Of a stretch of 34,259 bases of DNA, positions 33,546 to 34,259 are shown piece after piece. The first letter of the stretch is position 1, and every line of letters begins with the position of its first letter. The position numbers and the translations under genes were made by a program. The notes below the pieces were generated by a model that searched no databases, was not told where the DNA came from, and worked only from the letters and a program-made list of their open reading frames with translations. The DNA is from CAZUCD01 sp964618855 (GTDB lineage: Bacteria > Sumerlaeota > Sumerlaeia > SLMS01 > JANRJK01). The stretch is from the NCBI GenBank assembly GCA_964618855.1, contig CAZUCD010000020.1, forward strand, positions 1-34,259. Direction: 5' to 3'.

Positions 33546-34259
33546 CGGCGATAGACCGTCCGCTTGCGGCTGGAGTCGTTTCCGTTGCGGTGGGGGGCGG
33601 CAGCCTGTGGCGATGGGAACACGGTGGAGAGGATGTGGTTCTGCTCGATCTCGTGCGTGTGGTGGGACCCAGTGGCGGGGGTTGCGGCCTCCGGGCGACC
33701 GACGTACTCGACCTCGCGCCCAAAGAACTCGCGCAGCCTTGGCTCCAGAAACGTCCAGGCGCCCATGTTCCACGGCTCCTCCTGGACGTAGGTCAATTGC
33801 GTCGCGGCGGAAATCTTGCCGAGCACCTCCGCGAGCGGCCCCTTCGGGAACGGGTACCACTGTTCGAGCCGCACGAGCGCGGTATCGGTGTTGCCGACTT
33901 CTTCACGCCGCCGCAGCAGATCGTAGTACACCTTGCCTGCACAGAGGACGACCCGCTTCGCGTCACCCGCAGCCAGACTCGGGTCCGGCAGTACCTCGCG
34001 GAAGGACGTTCCCTCCGCGAAGTCGCCGAGGGTGCTGGCCGCGGCCGGAAGGCGCAGCAGGCTCTTCGGCGTCATGACGACGAGGGGGCGCCGGAACCTG
34101 CGTTTCATCTGGCGCCGCAGGAGGTGGAAGTACTGCGCCGGCGTCGAGGGATACGAAACGACCATGTTGTCGAACGCGCAGAGCTGGAGGAACCGCTCCA
34201 GCCGGGCGCTGGAATGCTCCGGCCCCTGCCCCTCGTAGCCGTGCGGGAGCAGCATCACG
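33542..34259 (-). CDS. sucA: 2-oxoglutarate dehydrogenase E1, C-terminal part (5' end beyond window)
   Basis: 239 codons of the thiamine-diphosphate-dependent E1 component are visible, the last quarter or so of a protein that is normally over 900 residues. Diagnostic sequence: 'MLLPHGYEGQGPEHSSARLERFLQL' (cited by its ends MLLPHGYEGQG and RLERFLQL), 'VVSYPSTPAQYFHLLRRQM', 'RRPLVVMTPKSLLR', 'VLCAGKVYYDL', and 'QEEPWNMGAWTFLEPRL'. The stop overlaps the sucB start by four bases. A polar tail of about 35 residues (from 'TGSHHTHEIEQNHI') follows the domain, as is common. The N-terminus and promoter are outside the window. Confidence 0.95.
   Translation of the reverse strand, partial: VMLLPHGYEGQGPEHSSARLERFLQLCAFDNMVVSYPSTPAQYFHLLRRQMKRRFRRPLVVMTPKSLLRLPAAASTLGDFAEGTSFREVLPDPSLAAGDAKRVVLCAGKVYYDLLRRREEVGNTDTALVRLEQWYPFPKGPLAEVLGKISAATQLTYVQEEPWNMGAWTFLEPRLREFFGREVEYVGRPEAATPATGSHHTHEIEQNHILSTVFPSPQAAAPHRNGNDSSRKRTVYRR

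Noticed and set aside
1..34259. Mobile elements, CRISPR arrays, prophage or attachment sites
   Set aside because: No transposase, integrase, regularly spaced repeats or tRNA-flanking direct repeats were seen.

Overview
The window is a G+C-rich bacterial chromosome segment, densely coding on both strands. I see no phage, transposon, CRISPR array or other mobile DNA. The first gene carries an N-terminal block ('LTPPGAPAPTMKTLSQVE' followed by 'I-x-LDLNGF' beta-helix repeats) that I associate with planctomycetes. A bacterial tricorn homologue, a DeoC with a microcompartment-style N-terminal extension and many large secreted beta proteins fit the same idea. My guess is an uncultured Planctomycetota or related PVC lineage; this is inference from gene style, not from a marker gene.

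Layout. 1-1197 (-) is the N-terminal part of a secreted beta-helix protein. 1344-4010 (+) holds a four-helix membrane protein of unknown role and a sodium:solute symporter. They end at a perfect 16-bp hairpin facing a secreted tricorn-like S41 protease (4158-7712, -). 7820-12814 (+) holds signal peptidase I, a class IV aminotransferase, and an unusual fusion of an ABC-2 type permease with a catalytically degenerate M1-peptidase-like domain. A tRNA-Leu(CAA) follows at 12931-13018, then an ECF sigma factor with a one-TM TPR protein (13171-15466) that may be its regulator. 15495-18236 (-) is a ugd-deoC-DUF1232 operon. Divergent to it lies dxs (18552-20540), followed by a secreted propeller protein and a membrane protein with a pseudopilin-like C-terminus. 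23235-24487 (-) pairs a Cys-poor ribosomal protein L33 with a ZnuA/TroA-like lipoprotein or secreted protein that has lost its metal ligands. 25150-29388 (+) is a 1412-residue secreted multidomain beta protein. The right end (-) reads sucA (partial), sucB, a Ser/Thr kinase fused to a cyclic-nucleotide-binding domain, an Rrf2 regulator and a protoglobin.

How the genes may work together. The housekeeping parts are secretion (lepB), isoprenoid precursors (dxs), nucleotide-sugar synthesis (ugd), TCA cycle (sucAB) and translation (rpmG, tRNA-Leu). The less ordinary parts are four candidate units: (i) DeoC with a probable encapsulation peptide, implying a bacterial microcompartment elsewhere in the genome; (ii) L33 coupled to a metal-site-less ZnuA-like protein; (iii) an Rrf2 regulator with an atypical cysteine set next to a protoglobin, with an AT-rich dyad between them; (iv) an ECF sigma factor coupled to a TPR membrane protein instead of a zinc-finger anti-sigma factor. 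Shine-Dalgarno sequences are weak before many genes, so several starts are uncertain; each such choice is stated.
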